A DNA stretch of 64,000 nucleotides, from the NCBI GenBank assembly GCA_016708585.1, contig JADJFK010000028.1:20888-84887 (forward strand). Direction: 5' to 3'. This stretch comes from Sulfuritalea sp. (GTDB lineage: Bacteria > Pseudomonadota > Gammaproteobacteria > Burkholderiales > Rhodocyclaceae). The position numbers and the translations under genes are program-made. Of this stretch, positions 8,156 through 18,103 are shown in pieces. Below the pieces are notes generated by a model. It ran no database searches and had not been told where the DNA came from. It saw only the letters and a program-made list of their open reading frames with translations. How positions within the stretch are numbered: the first letter of the stretch is position 1; every line of letters starts with the position of its first letter.

Positions 8156-11011
8156 ATGATGAAGCAAATGCTGTCCAACTCGTATCTGTTCGGCACCAAC
8201 GCACCTTACATCGAAGAGCTTTACGACGCCTACCTCGCCAATCCGGCCTCCGTCGAGCCGGTCTGGCGCGATTATTTCGACAAGCTCGGCACCCTGCCGG
8301 GCGCCGGCAACTATACGGGGCCGGATGTGGCCCACTATCCGGTGATCACCTCCTTCGCACAGCGCGCCAAGGATGGCACTCTGCAGGCGCCGACCAGAGC
8401 CACGACACAGGCAGATGGAAAGCAGGTCAAGGTTCTGCAACTGATCAATGCCTACCGCTTCCTCGGCAATCGCTGGGCGCAGCTGGATCCGCTGAAGCGC
8501 GCGGAACGTCCGGCGGTGGCGGAACTCGAGCCTTTTTACTACGGCTTTACCGAGGCGGATCTGGGTCAGGTATTCCAGGCCGAGTCCTTCTCGGCGGTGC
8601 CAGAGACGGCCACGCTGCGCGAGATTCTTGAGGCCTGCCGGCAGACCTTCTGCGGCAGCATCGGCGCCGAGTTCATGTACCTCTCGGATGTCGGCCAGAA
8701 GCGCTGGCTGCAGGGCAAGCTGGAACCAATTCGCGGCACGCCGGCCTATACGGCGGAAGACAAGAAGCGCTTCCTGGTGCAACTGACTCACGCCGAAACG
8801 CTGGAGCGTTATCTGCATACCAAGTACGTCGGCCAGAAGCGCTTCTCGCTGGAGGGCGGCGAAGCCCTGATTCTGGCGATGGATCAGTTGATCCGCACCG
8901 CCGGCACCGTCGGCGTCCAGGAAATGGTCATCGGCATGGCCCACCGCGGCCGCCTCAACGTACTGGTGAACACGCTGGGCAAGCAGCCGGCGATGCTGTT
9001 CGACGAATTCGAAGGCAAGAAAAAGCAGGCGCTTTCGGCCGGCGACGTCAAGTACCACATGGGCTACTCGTCCGACGTCGGCACGCCCGGCGGTCCGGTG
9101 CACCTGACGCTGGCCTTCAACCCCTCGCACCTCGAAATCGTCAACCCCGTTGTCGTCGGCTCGGTGTATGCCCGGCAGGTGCGGCGCGGCGTCGAAGGCA
9201 AGAAGCAGGCGCTGCCGGTGCTGATCCACGGCGATGCGGCGGTGGCGGGGCAGGGCGTCAACCAGGAGATGCTGAACTTCTCCAATACGCGCGGCTACGG
9301 CACCGGCGGCACGGTGCATATCGTGGTGAACAACCAGATCGGCTTCACCACCTCCGACCTGCGCGACTACCGTTCCTCGCTGTATTGCACCGACATCTTC
9401 AAAATGATCGAAGCACCGATCTTCCACGTCAACGGCGACGATCCGGAAGCTGTGGCACTGGTGACCCAGATCGCCATGGAATACCGCCAGGAATTCATGA
9501 AAGACGTGGTGATCGACATCGTCTGCTTCCGCAAGCTCGGCCACAACGAGCAGGACGAGCCGATGGTGACGCAACCGCTGATGTACAAGAAGATTGCCCA
9601 GCATCCGGGTACGCGCAAGCTCTACGCCGACAAGCTGGCGGCGCAGGGCGTGATTGCCGATGGCGATGCCGAGCAGATGATCAAGGACTATCGGGCCGCG
9701 CTGGACGAGGGGCGGCACCTGATCGATCCGGTGATCAGTGACTATCAGAGCAAGTTCTCCATCGACTGGACGCCCTACATCAATGTGCCGTACAGCGAGA
9801 AGTGCGACACCACGGTATCGATGACCGAGATGCAGCGCCTGGCCAAGCGGCTCACGACCATCCCGCCGAATTTCACGCTGCACTCGCGGGTACAGAAGAT
9901 CATCGATGACCGCCGCCAGATGGGCGAAGGAAAACTGCCGGTGGACTGGGGCATGGGCGAGAACCTGGCCTACGCCTCGCTGGTCGCCGCCGGCTTCAAC
10001 ATCCGCGTTTCCGGCGAGGACGTCGGCCGCGGCACCTTCTTCCATCGCCATGCCGCGCTGCACGACCAGAACCGCGAGAAGTGGGACGAGGGCACCTACT
10101 GGCCGCTGCAAAACATCCAGGAAAACCAGGGCCGCTTCATGTGCTTCGACTCGGTGCTGTCCGAGGAGGCCGTGCTCGCCTTCGAATATGGCTTCGCCAC
10201 CGCTGCGCCGAATGAACTGGTGGTCTGGGAAGCCCAGTTCGGCGATTTCGCCAACGGCGCCCAGGTGGTGATCGACCAGTTCCTGTCGTCCGGCGAAGCC
10301 AAGTGGGGCCGCGGTTGCGGCCTCGTGATGCTGCTGCCGCATGGCTACGAAGGGCAGGGGCCGGAGCATTCGTCGGCGCGCCTCGAACGCTACATGCAGC
10401 TCTCGGCCGAATTCAACTGGGAGGTCTGCGTACCTTCGAATGCCGCGCAGGTCTATCACATGCTGCGCCGGCAGATGCTGCGCAAGCAGCGCAAGCCGCT
10501 GATCGTCATGACGCCGAAGTCGCTGCTGCGCCACAAGGACGCCACCAGTTCGCTGGAGGAACTGGCCAACGGCACCTTCCAGACCATCATCGGCGAGATC
10601 GACAAGGTCGATCCGAAGAAGGTCACGCGCATGGTCACCTGCGCCGGCAAGGTGTATTTCGACCTGCTCGCCGCGCGCCGGGAAAAGAAGATCGACAACG
10701 TCGTGCTGGTGCGCGTCGAGCAGTTGTATCCGTTCGACGATCGCCGGCTGTTTGACGAGATGCAGAAGTATCCCAATCTCAAGGAACTGATCTGGTGCCA
10801 GGAAGAACCGATGAACCAGGGCGCCTGGTATGCCAAACACCATCGCCTGGAGCGGCTGATCAAGAAGGGCCAGACGCTCGATGCGGTGGCGCGCGCCTCA
10901 TCGCCTTCCCCGGCCGTCGGCTATGCCGCCAAACACGTCCAGCAGCAGAAGGAAGTCGTCAACGCTGCCCTAGCAGATACACAAATCCGCAAGGGAAGGC
11001 AACGGGGGTAG
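8156..11011 (+). CDS. sucA: 2-oxoglutarate dehydrogenase E1 component
   Basis: This thiamine-diphosphate enzyme of about 951 aa decarboxylates 2-oxoglutarate as part of the OGDH complex. The start MMKQMLSNSYLFGTNAPYIE, the HRGRLNVLVN segment, the ThDP region around GDAAVAGQGVNQE, and C-terminal WCQEEPMNQGAWY are all family hallmarks. I start it at ATG 8156. The open frame continues upstream to 8048, but that part overlaps the citrate synthase fossil and has no similarity to E1. The last ten residues (TQIRKGRQRG) are unlike usual E1 ends and run into a proQ fossil. The E2 and E3 genes (sucB, lpd) that normally follow are missing from this window. Confidence 0.95.
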   Translation: MMKQMLSNSYLFGTNAPYIEELYDAYLANPASVEPVWRDYFDKLGTLPGAGNYTGPDVAHYPVITSFAQRAKDGTLQAPTRATTQADGKQVKVLQLINAYRFLGNRWAQLDPLKRAERPAVAELEPFYYGFTEADLGQVFQAESFSAVPETATLREILEACRQTFCGSIGAEFMYLSDVGQKRWLQGKLEPIRGTPAYTAEDKKRFLVQLTHAETLERYLHTKYVGQKRFSLEGGEALILAMDQLIRTAGTVGVQEMVIGMAHRGRLNVLVNTLGKQPAMLFDEFEGKKKQALSAGDVKYHMGYSSDVGTPGGPVHLTLAFNPSHLEIVNPVVVGSVYARQVRRGVEGKKQALPVLIHGDAAVAGQGVNQEMLNFSNTRGYGTGGTVHIVVNNQIGFTTSDLRDYRSSLYCTDIFKMIEAPIFHVNGDDPEAVALVTQIAMEYRQEFMKDVVIDIVCFRKLGHNEQDEPMVTQPLMYKKIAQHPGTRKLYADKLAAQGVIADGDAEQMIKDYRAALDEGRHLIDPVISDYQSKFSIDWTPYINVPYSEKCDTTVSMTEMQRLAKRLTTIPPNFTLHSRVQKIIDDRRQMGEGKLPVDWGMGENLAYASLVAAGFNIRVSGEDVGRGTFFHRHAALHDQNREKWDEGTYWPLQNIQENQGRFMCFDSVLSEEAVLAFEYGFATAAPNELVVWEAQFGDFANGAQVVIDQFLSSGEAKWGRGCGLVMLLPHGYEGQGPEHSSARLERYMQLSAEFNWEVCVPSNAAQVYHMLRRQMLRKQRKPLIVMTPKSLLRHKDATSSLEELANGTFQTIIGEIDKVDPKKVTRMVTCAGKVYFDLLAARREKKIDNVVLVRVEQLYPFDDRRLFDEMQKYPNLKELIWCQEEPMNQGAWYAKHHRLERLIKKGQTLDAVARASSPSPAVGYAAKHVQQQKEVVNAALADTQIRKGRQRG

Positions 11012-11014
11012 CCA

Positions 11015-11252
11015 ACATTACAGCGCACCCAGAAATTGACAAGGCATTCTGCACAAGACGTTCCAGCGCCATATCACTTCTACCAGGTATCTCAAGCCAG
11101 TCGCATTAGATGGTACCCGTTTCGGACTTCACGGCCTGCTTGCGGGTGCGGTCACTCCGGAACAACAACAGCGGCAAACCGAACTCTAAAAGATTGCTTT
11201 CACAAACTAGCAGAACAACGCATTGACTCAGAGAAGACAAAACAACGTCAGT
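11015..11252 (+). pseudogene. ProQ/FinO-domain RNA chaperone fossil with frameshifts
   Basis: Three reading frames must be joined to read this fragment. Frame one gives ITAHPEIDKAF. The next gives FQRHITSTRYLKPVALDGTR then FGLHGLLAGAVTPEQQQRQ. The last gives LKDCFHKLAEQRIDSEK. Each piece aligns in order with the intact ProQ-domain protein at 18982-19368 (AAHPDIDKAAL, QRHTASTRYLKVVA, FGLDGVPTGDITPEQQ, LKDRFRKQAEQRREQ). The two are clearly different copies rather than a recent duplication. Stops and shifts between the pieces rule out a working protein. It fills nearly all of the gap between sucA and boxC. Confidence 0.85.
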
Positions 11253-11288
11253 GTTTTCCTCGAATCAAACCCCATAACGGAGAACCCC

Positions 11289-12959
11289 ATGAACAGTCCC
11301 GCAGCCCTTCGGCAAATCATCACCTACGACACCCAACCCGACCATTACTGCCACTGGAACCTCGCCTGCGACGGCGCCATCGCCACGCTGACGCTGAACA
11401 TCAACGAGGACGCCGGCATCAAGCCCGGCTACAAGCTCAAGCTGAATTCCTACGACCTCGGCGTCGACATGGAACTGCACGACGCCCTGCAGCGAGTGCG
11501 CTTCGAGCATCCCGAAGTGCGCAGCGTGGTCGTCACCTCCGGCAAGGACAGGATCTTCTGCTCCGGCGCCAACATCTTCATGCTGGGCCTGTCGACCCAC
11601 GCCTGGAAAGTGAATTTCTGCAAATTCACCAACGAGACGCGCAACGGCATCGAGGATTCCAGCCGCTACTCCGGGCTCAAGTTCCTCGCCGCCTGCAACG
11701 GCACCACCGCCGGCGGCGGCTACGAGCTGGCGCTGGCCTGCGATGAGATCATCCTCGTCGATGACCGCTCCTCCGCCGTCAGCCTGCCCGAAGTGCCCCT
11801 GCTCGGCGTGCTGCCCGGCACCGGCGGCCTTACCCGCGTCACCGACAAGCGCCGCGTGCGGCGCGACCATGCCGACATCTTCTGCACCCTGACCGAAGGC
11901 ATCCGCGCCCAGCGCGCCAAGGAATGGCGCCTGATCGACGACTTCGCCAAGCCGCAGGTCTTCGCCGAAAAGGTAAAGCAGCGCGCCACCGAACTCGCCG
12001 CGCAAAGCGACCGCCCGGCCGACGCCAAGGGCATCGCCCTGACGCCGCTCAAGCGCGTGACCGACGCCGCCGGCTACCACTACGAAACCGTCGACGTCGC
12101 GATCGACCGCGCCGCGCGCCGCGCCACGCTGACCGTCAAGGCGCCGACCGCCGCCGTGCAGTCCGACATCGCCCAGATCGTCGCCGCCGGCGCCAACTGG
12201 TGGCCGCTGCAGATGGCGCGCGAACTCGACGACGCGATCCTGATGTTGCGCACCAACGACCTCGAAGTCGGCACCTGGGTGCTCAAGACCAGCGGCGATG
12301 CCGCCCATGTGCTGGCCGCCGACGCCGTGCTCGACCAGCAGCGCAAGCACTGGTTCGTGCGCGAAACCATCGGCATGCTGCGCCGTACCCTGGCGCGCCT
12401 CGACGTCACCTCGCGCACCTTGATCGCCCTGGTCGAGCGCGGCTCCTGCTTCGCCGGCACGATGGCCGAACTGCTCTTCGCCGCCGACCGCGGCTACATG
12501 CTGGCCCTGCCCGATGCCGCCGCCGAGGAAGGCCGCGTCACCCTGTCGGCGATGAATTTCGGCGACTACCCGATGGTCAATGGCCGCTATCGCCTCGCCG
12601 CGCGCTTCTACGAAGAAGATGCGCCGCTGGCCGCCGCCAGGGCCGCGATCGGCAAGCCGCTGGATGCCGCCGCCGCGCTCGAACTCGGCCTCGTCACCGC
12701 GACACCCGACGACCTCGACTGGGACGACGAGATTCGCATCGTCTTCGAGGAGCGCGCCAGCCTCTCGCCCGACGCCCTGACCGGCATGGAAGCCAACCTG
12801 CGCTTCGGCCCCGGCGAGACCATGGAAACCCGCGTCTTCGGGCGGCTGTCGGCCTGGCAGAACTGGATTTTCATCCGCCCCAACGCCGTCGGCGAAGGCG
12901 GTGCGCTGAAGGTCTTCGGCAGCGGCAACAAGGCCAAATTCAACTGGGAACGCGTCTGA
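11289..12959 (+). CDS. boxC: Benzoyl-CoA-dihydrodiol lyase / 2,3-epoxybenzoyl-CoA dihydrolase
   Basis: This 556-aa crotonase-superfamily enzyme opens the ring of 2,3-epoxybenzoyl-CoA to 3,4-dehydroadipyl-CoA semialdehyde and formate in the aerobic CoA-thioester route for benzoate. Family signs are LTLNINEDAGIKPGYKLKLN, YDLGVDMELHDALQRVRFEHP, the oxyanion-hole region around SGKDRIFCSGANIFML, and GTTAGGGYELALACDEIILVDD. A GGAG ribosome site lies 6 nt before ATG 11289; an open frame upstream of that runs through the proQ fossil. The gene is followed 54 bases later by boxB on the same strand. Confidence 0.95.
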   Translation: MNSPAALRQIITYDTQPDHYCHWNLACDGAIATLTLNINEDAGIKPGYKLKLNSYDLGVDMELHDALQRVRFEHPEVRSVVVTSGKDRIFCSGANIFMLGLSTHAWKVNFCKFTNETRNGIEDSSRYSGLKFLAACNGTTAGGGYELALACDEIILVDDRSSAVSLPEVPLLGVLPGTGGLTRVTDKRRVRRDHADIFCTLTEGIRAQRAKEWRLIDDFAKPQVFAEKVKQRATELAAQSDRPADAKGIALTPLKRVTDAAGYHYETVDVAIDRAARRATLTVKAPTAAVQSDIAQIVAAGANWWPLQMARELDDAILMLRTNDLEVGTWVLKTSGDAAHVLAADAVLDQQRKHWFVRETIGMLRRTLARLDVTSRTLIALVERGSCFAGTMAELLFAADRGYMLALPDAAAEEGRVTLSAMNFGDYPMVNGRYRLAARFYEEDAPLAAARAAIGKPLDAAAALELGLVTATPDDLDWDDEIRIVFEERASLSPDALTGMEANLRFGPGETMETRVFGRLSAWQNWIFIRPNAVGEGGALKVFGSGNKAKFNWERV

Positions 12960-13013
12960 CGCGCCCCGACAACCCCGACAACAACACCCCCCGACCCCAA
13001 TCAGGAGAGCACC

Positions 13014-14438
<1,425 letters not shown>

Positions 14439-14447
14439 TGCAGTCCG

Positions 14448-14531
14448 ATGATCATCGCCGGCTATGGGCGCTACCGTTTCGGCGACGGTCTGAATAACTA
14501 CGAGGCATGCGCCGCGTTGTACGACAAATAA
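14448..14531 (+). other. Short coding-like remnant of unknown origin
   Basis: A 27-codon frame encodes GYGRYRFGDGLNNYEACAALYDK. The composition looks like the end of a real protein, and it fills the gap between boxB and the aldehyde dehydrogenase gene. I do not recognise the family and it has no clear ribosome site. It may be the tail of a gene deleted from the box cluster. Confidence 0.3.
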
Positions 14532-14568
14532 GCAAATTCCCCAACCCCAACATGCAAGGCGACAGCAG

Positions 14569-16035
14569 ATGATAACGAAGGACAAGTTCTACATAGCCGG
14601 CGCCTGGACGCCGCCCGCCGGTAGCGCCTCCATCGAGGTACATTCGCCTACCGACGGCGCGCTGCTGGCACGGATTCCGCAAGGCTTCGCAGTGGATGCT
14701 CAAGTGGCCGTTGCCGCGGCGCATAAGGCCTTCGATGCTTGGGCCGCGACGCCGCCGATGCGGCGCGCCGAGTTGCTGAAAAAAATCCAGGAAGGGCTCA
14801 AGGCACGCACCGACGATATCGCACGCACCATCAGCCTAGAGATGGGCATGCCCTACAAGCTATCGCAGCGCATCCAGGTCGGCTCGCCCACGGCTACCTT
14901 CGGTATGTATGCGCGCATGCTCGGCGAATTTGCCTTCGAGGAGCAAGTCGGTAATTCAAAGATATTGCGCGAACCGGTCGGCGTCGTCGTTGCCATCACT
15001 CCGTGGAACTACCCGTTGCACCAGATCGCGGCCAAGGTCGCGGCGGCGCTGGCGGCCGGTTGCACCGTGGTGCTCAAGCCCTCCGAGGTGGCGCCGCTCA
15101 ACGCCTTCGCATTGGCCGAGATCATTCACAACGCGGGCGTGCCGGCCGGCGTGTTCAACCTGGTCACGGGTTTCGGCCCCGAGATCGGCGAAGCTCTGGT
15201 CGCTCATCCCGATGTGGACATGGTGTCCTTCACCGGATCGACCAATGCGGGCAAGCGCATCTCCCAGCTTGCCGCCGGCACCGTCAAGCGCGTGGCCCTT
15301 GAGCTGGGCGGCAAGTCCGCCGGCATCGTGCTCGACGATGCCGATTTCGGCGTCGCCGTGAAGAGCGTGGTCGACAACTGCTACCTTAATGCCGGCCAGA
15401 CCTGCACTGCGCAGACCCGCCTGCTGGTTCCGGAGTCACGCTACAAGGAGGCGGCGCGCATCGCCGCCGCCACGGCTGCAAAATTCCGCGTCGGCGACCC
15501 GCTACAGCCCGAGACCACGCTCGGGCCGCTGGCCTCTAAGATGCAGCAGGATCGCGTGCGCGACTACATTGCCAAGGGCATCGCCGACGGCGCCGAACTG
15601 CTGGCTGGCGGTGCTGAACTTCCCCTCGACGTGCCAGCCGGTGGTTACTACGTGGCACCCACCGTCTTCGGTCGCGTCGGCCCGAAAGCGACCATCGCCC
15701 AGGATGAAATCTTCGGCCCAGTGTTGTCCATTATCACCTACCGCGACGAGGACGACGCCGTGCGTATCGCCAACGACTCGATCTACGGGCTTTCGGGTGG
15801 AGTTTGGTCGGCCACCGACGCGCATGCGGAAGCTATCGCGCGGCGCCTGCGCACCGGCCAAGTCGAGATCAACGGCGGACCGTTCAACCTTTACGCGCCC
15901 TTCGGTGGCTACAAGCAGTCGGGCAACGGGCGCGAACTGGGGCGGTTCGGGCTCGAAGACTTCCTCGAATACAAGTCGTTGCAGCTTCGACCGTCACTTA
16001 AGGGACACTTCTTCCAAGAAAGCCAAACAGCATGA
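14569..16035 (+). CDS. Aldehyde dehydrogenase family protein
   Basis: This 488-aa NAD(P)+-dependent enzyme oxidises an aldehyde to an acid. It shows ITPWNYPLHQIAAKVAAAL, the catalytic base segment LELGGKSAGIV, the catalytic cysteine in NAGQTCTAQTR, and EIFGPVLSI. It resembles the general betaine-aldehyde/phenylacetaldehyde type rather than BoxD (dehydroadipyl-CoA semialdehyde dehydrogenase), which is longer and of a different subgroup. Its place between boxB and a thiolase suggests a role in the same aromatic route, but that is inference. It overlaps the thiolase gene by ATGA, so the two are probably translationally coupled. Confidence 0.88.
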   Translation: MITKDKFYIAGAWTPPAGSASIEVHSPTDGALLARIPQGFAVDAQVAVAAAHKAFDAWAATPPMRRAELLKKIQEGLKARTDDIARTISLEMGMPYKLSQRIQVGSPTATFGMYARMLGEFAFEEQVGNSKILREPVGVVVAITPWNYPLHQIAAKVAAALAAGCTVVLKPSEVAPLNAFALAEIIHNAGVPAGVFNLVTGFGPEIGEALVAHPDVDMVSFTGSTNAGKRISQLAAGTVKRVALELGGKSAGIVLDDADFGVAVKSVVDNCYLNAGQTCTAQTRLLVPESRYKEAARIAAATAAKFRVGDPLQPETTLGPLASKMQQDRVRDYIAKGIADGAELLAGGAELPLDVPAGGYYVAPTVFGRVGPKATIAQDEIFGPVLSIITYRDEDDAVRIANDSIYGLSGGVWSATDAHAEAIARRLRTGQVEINGGPFNLYAPFGGYKQSGNGRELGRFGLEDFLEYKSLQLRPSLKGHFFQESQTA

Positions 16036-17240
16036 ACGAACAAGCCTTTATCTGCGACGCAATTCGGACACCCATCGGCCGTTACGGCGGCACGATGTCC
16101 GGCATCCGCATCGACGACCTGGCAGCGCTGCCGATCAGGGCCTTGATCGCACGTAATGGCAAGGTCGATTGGGAGGGAGTCGAGGATGTCATCTATGGCT
16201 GCGCCAACCAGGCCGGTGAGGACAACCGCAACGTCGCACGTATGGCCGGCCTGCTGGCTGGACTTCCGGTGGCCGTGCCCGGATCGACGATCAACCGCCT
16301 GTGCGGCTCGGGCATGGACGCGGTCGGCACGGCGGCGCGCGCCATCAAGGCCGGCGAGACTGCGCTGATGATCGCCGGCGGCGTGGAAAGCATGAGCCGC
16401 GCGCCCTTCGTCATGCCCAAGGCCGACAGCGCGTTCTCGCGCAGCAACGCCGTATATGACACAACCATCGGCTGGCGCTTCGTGAACAAACTGATGAAGG
16501 CGCAATACGGCATCGATTCGATGCCCGAAACCGCCGACAACGTCGCCGCCGAGTTCGGGATAGCCCGCGCCGACCAGGACGCCTTCGCTCTGCGCTCGCA
16601 GCAGCGCTGGGGCGCCGCCAACGCAGCCGGCTGCTTCCGGGACGAGATAGTCCCGGTCGAGGTCGCGCAGAAAAAGGGCGAGACTAAGCTCTTCGATACC
16701 GACGAACATCCGCGCACCAACACCACCCTGGAACAACTGGCCAAGCTTAAAGGCATCAACGGCCCTGAACTGACGGTAACAGCGGGCAACGCGTCCGGCG
16801 TCAACGACGGCGCCTGTGCGCTGCTGATCGCCTCGGAAGCCGCCGCGAAGGCCCATGGCGTGACGCCGAAAGCACGTGTCGTGGCGATGGCCACCGCCGG
16901 CGTGGCGCCGCGCATCATGGGCTTCGGCCCTGCGCCGGCGGTGAAGAAGCTGCTGGCGCAGACCGGCCTCTCCTTGGCGCAGATGGACGTCATCGAGCTC
17001 AACGAAGCTTTCGCTGCCCAAGGCCTCGCCGTCACCCGTGACCTCGGCCTCGCCGACGACGACCCGCGCGTCAATCCGAACGGCGGCGCCATCGCCATCG
17101 GCCATCCGTTGGGCATGAGCGGCGCACGCTTGGTCACCACGGCCATGTACCAACTGCACCGGACCGGCGGCCGCTATGCGCTGTGCACCATGTGCATTGG
17201 GGTCGGCCAAGGCATCGCGCTGATCATCGAAAGGGTCTGA
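16032..17240 (+). CDS. Thiolase, probably 3-oxoadipyl-CoA thiolase
   Basis: This 402-aa enzyme cleaves a 3-oxoacyl-CoA with CoA. The nucleophilic cysteine lies in NRLCGSGMDAVGTAARA, the catalytic histidine in GHPLGMSGARLV, and the second cysteine in CTMCIGVGQGIA. The overall sequence is of the PcaF/PaaJ type, which splits beta-ketoadipyl-CoA to succinyl-CoA and acetyl-CoA, the last step of the box route. The start overlaps the aldehyde dehydrogenase stop by four bases. The succinyl-CoA assignment rests on sequence style and context; a broader acetyl-CoA acyltransferase is possible. Confidence 0.85.
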   Translation: MNEQAFICDAIRTPIGRYGGTMSGIRIDDLAALPIRALIARNGKVDWEGVEDVIYGCANQAGEDNRNVARMAGLLAGLPVAVPGSTINRLCGSGMDAVGTAARAIKAGETALMIAGGVESMSRAPFVMPKADSAFSRSNAVYDTTIGWRFVNKLMKAQYGIDSMPETADNVAAEFGIARADQDAFALRSQQRWGAANAAGCFRDEIVPVEVAQKKGETKLFDTDEHPRTNTTLEQLAKLKGINGPELTVTAGNASGVNDGACALLIASEAAAKAHGVTPKARVVAMATAGVAPRIMGFGPAPAVKKLLAQTGLSLAQMDVIELNEAFAAQGLAVTRDLGLADDDPRVNPNGGAIAIGHPLGMSGARLVTTAMYQLHRTGGRYALCTMCIGVGQGIALIIERV

Positions 17241-17263
17241 GACCCTGTCAAGAATGCCGCAGG

Positions 17264-17484
17264 TGTCGCGGGTTTTTAGACTTGTCCGGTTCTGTAGCAC
17301 ATGAATTGTCCGCTTTTTCTGTTGGGGGCGGGAAGCGGCGGAGGGCGTAGCCCAAAGCCGGTTTCCGCCCCCAACGGCGCGCTTGGCGGACGGTTCAGGC
17401 GGCCTGTTGCAAATCATCAGTGATGGGCCTGAATCGTATTAGCGCATCCGTCAAGGCTACCAAACGCTGATTCCGTGTCTTCAC
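17264..17484 (-). mobile_element. Insertion-sequence remnant (transposase tail plus terminal end)
   Basis: On the minus strand a frame ends in LVALTDALIRFRPITDDLQQ and AA before a TGA at 17395-17397. It is followed by a strong hairpin (arms GTTGGGGGCGG and CCGCCCCCAAC, about 17330-17373) and then by two copies of TTGTCCG (17282 and 17306, 24 bases apart on the plus strand) inside a sequence that begins TGTCGCGGG at 17264. Repeated short motifs near an end starting with TGT resemble IS21-like ends. The family is my guess. The other end and most of the transposase gene are gone. The coding tail breaks off where the next fossil begins. Confidence 0.4.
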
Positions 17485-17790
17485 TCCGGGAACTCTACGA
17501 GTACCAGCCGTCGTTCGTCATAGGTTTTCATGGCTGCGACAAGAAGATTAGCGAAGGCCTGTTAAGTGGCAAGCCCAGGCATCTCGATCCTTCCCACACG
17601 AAGTGGGATTGCTTCAGGGCATGGGATCCTACTTCTGGGAAGGCAATCCACAGCAGGCCAAAGAATGGACTTACGACTGCGTTGCTGCAGGGTAGATCAA
17701 AGTGCCCTTCGTCATCGGCGCCGTGATCGATCTTCGTCATTGCCTCGATCTGCTTGATAGCAGCGGACAGCAACAGGACAATGATGCCCA
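17475..17790 (+). pseudogene. Broken gene for an uncharacterised HGCD-motif protein
   Basis: The frame opens with SLRELYEYQPSFVIGFHGCD and KISEGLLSGKPRHLDPSHTK. A missing base near 17611 shifts the frame. The next frame continues LLQGMGSYFWEGNPQQAKEW, hits a TAG at 17693, and then goes on IKVPFVIGAVIDLRHCLDLL. Read together this is the N-terminal part of a family of proteins that I know only as uncharacterised. The HG...YFWE arrangement suggests an ADP-ribosyltransferase-like fold, but that is inference. Two disabling changes make it a pseudogene. Its end is replaced by a uspA piece. Confidence 0.75.
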
Positions 17791-17941
17791 TGAAATGCTG
17801 GTGTCCATTCAAGCAAGAGCCGGCTGTGATCTGATTATCATGGGTACTCATGCTCGCTCCAGTATTGGGAAGTTTTTTCTGGGAAGTGTTGCTGCATTTG
17901 TGCTCGGAGAGTCCGAGATGCCGGTGTTGCTCTACCGCTGA
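17791..17941 (+). pseudogene. 3' fragment of a universal stress protein gene
   Basis: The frame reads HEMLVSIQARAGCDLIIMGT then HARSSIGKFFLGSVAAFVL and ends PVLLYR. This is the C-terminal third of a UspA-type protein, with the nucleotide-binding G-x2-G-x9-G-S motif changed (GTHA where GTHG is usual). The first two thirds are missing, and the fragment is joined in frame to the preceding HGCD fossil. No promoter or start of its own is visible. Confidence 0.75.
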
Positions 17942-18103
17942 GGTAGTTGGTTGGTCGCGTCCCTAACATTGGTAAGTCAGCAAGATTGCGATGTCTGGAT
18001 GCTCAATGCTCGCTAAGAGATTTCGCGTCAATCACGAGCGCGTGCAGTAGGTAGCCGGCCTGACCGGAATCGCGTTCAGATTGGAGGGTGGGACTTACAA
18101 TAC

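Noticed and set aside
8144..10843. A very long open frame on the minus strand opposite sucA
   Set aside because: It mirrors the codon pattern of a GC-rich gene. The product has no domain, and sucA on the plus strand is unmistakable.
17475..17941. A single intact HGCD-Usp fusion protein
   Set aside because: It requires ignoring a frameshift near 17611 and a TAG at 17693, and the Usp part lacks its first two thirds.
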